Source of the DNA: an uncultured Clostridia bacterium | Lineage (GTDB): Bacteria; Bacillota; Clostridia; Oscillospirales; Acutalibacteraceae | Length of the DNA: 5,482 nucleotides | NCBI GenBank assembly: GCA_944384865.1 | Contig: CALWVC010000102.1 | Location: 1 to 5,482, forward strand | Reading direction: 5' to 3' | Shown here: positions 5,398 through 5,482 of the stretch, one piece after another | How positions within the stretch are numbered: position 1 is the first letter of the stretch | How the letters are laid out: the number at the start of each line of letters is the position of its first letter | Translations under genes and position numbers: made by a program | The notes under the pieces: model-generated | Told to the model about the DNA's origin: nothing | Seen by the model: the letters and a program-made list of their open reading frames with translations, nothing else | Database searches by the model: none

Positions 5398-5482
5398 TCA
5401 GCCGCCCTGCACGACAACCCGACGCAGTGCATGGCGCATCCACAGCCGACCCAACAGCACCAGCGCCGCCAGCCAGAACAAC
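5398..5482 (-). CDS. ABC-2 family permease, C-terminal 27 codons (runs off right edge)
   Basis: Only the end of this gene is visible. Reading from 5481, the frame gives a hydrophobic segment (LFWLAALVLLGRLWM) followed by basic residues and a RVVVQGG end before TGA at 5400-5398. A last membrane helix followed by a basic tail ending in VQGG is typical of the COG4587-type permease that is usually encoded directly before a COG3694-type permease, so the two are probably the paired membrane subunits of one exporter. The stop lies 20 bases before the next gene's ATG at 5377, and the next ribosome binding site lies in that gap. The call rests on 27 residues plus context. Confidence 0.7.
   Translation of the reverse strand, partial: LFWLAALVLLGRLWMRHALRRVVVQGG

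Overview
The window looks like a chromosomal housekeeping region of a low-GC-phylum (Bacillota) anaerobe, most likely class Clostridia. The grounds are the gene set and order (DUF512/PDZ radical-SAM protein, then der, plsY, gpsA), strong Shine-Dalgarno sites of the AGGAGG type, a textbook sigma-A promoter and a four-cysteine L32 protein. The genus cannot be read from the sequence; an Oscillospiraceae-like organism with moderate GC is only a guess. All genes lie on the minus strand, so transcription runs from the right edge to the left edge. I see no tRNA, rRNA, insertion sequence, CRISPR array or prophage signal.

Layout in the direction of transcription. (1) Positions 5482-4601 hold the C-terminal end of one ABC-2 family permease and a complete second one (COG3694/DUF990 type), closely linked as the two membrane subunits of an exporter whose ATPase should lie beyond the right edge. 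(2) A 129-base gap contains a consensus promoter (TTGACA, 17 bases, TATAAT). It drives a short two-gene unit: a DUF177/YceD protein and rpmF (ribosomal protein L32). A hairpin with a U-run closes this unit at about 3712-3681. (3) Next comes a run of four genes: the DUF512 PDZ/radical-SAM protein, der (ribosome-assembly GTPase), plsY (acyl-phosphate:G3P acyltransferase) and the first 49 codons of gpsA (G3P dehydrogenase). The 87-base gap in front of der contains two adjacent hairpins.

Functionally the region joins 50S-subunit biogenesis (DUF177, L32, Der) with the start of phospholipid synthesis (GpsA makes glycerol-3-phosphate, PlsY acylates it). In many bacteria yceD-rpmF is instead followed by plsX and fab genes, so the ribosome-lipid linkage is kept here with different lipid genes. 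Several long ORFs should be shortened to internal ATG codons with good ribosome binding sites: der to 2271, the DUF512 gene to 3654, rpmF to 3928, DUF177 to 4471 and the permease to 5377.

I do not see a new multi-gene system. The items most worth a second look are the uncharacterised PDZ/radical-SAM protein tied to der, the structured leader of der, and the terminator that leaves almost no room for a separate DUF512 promoter.
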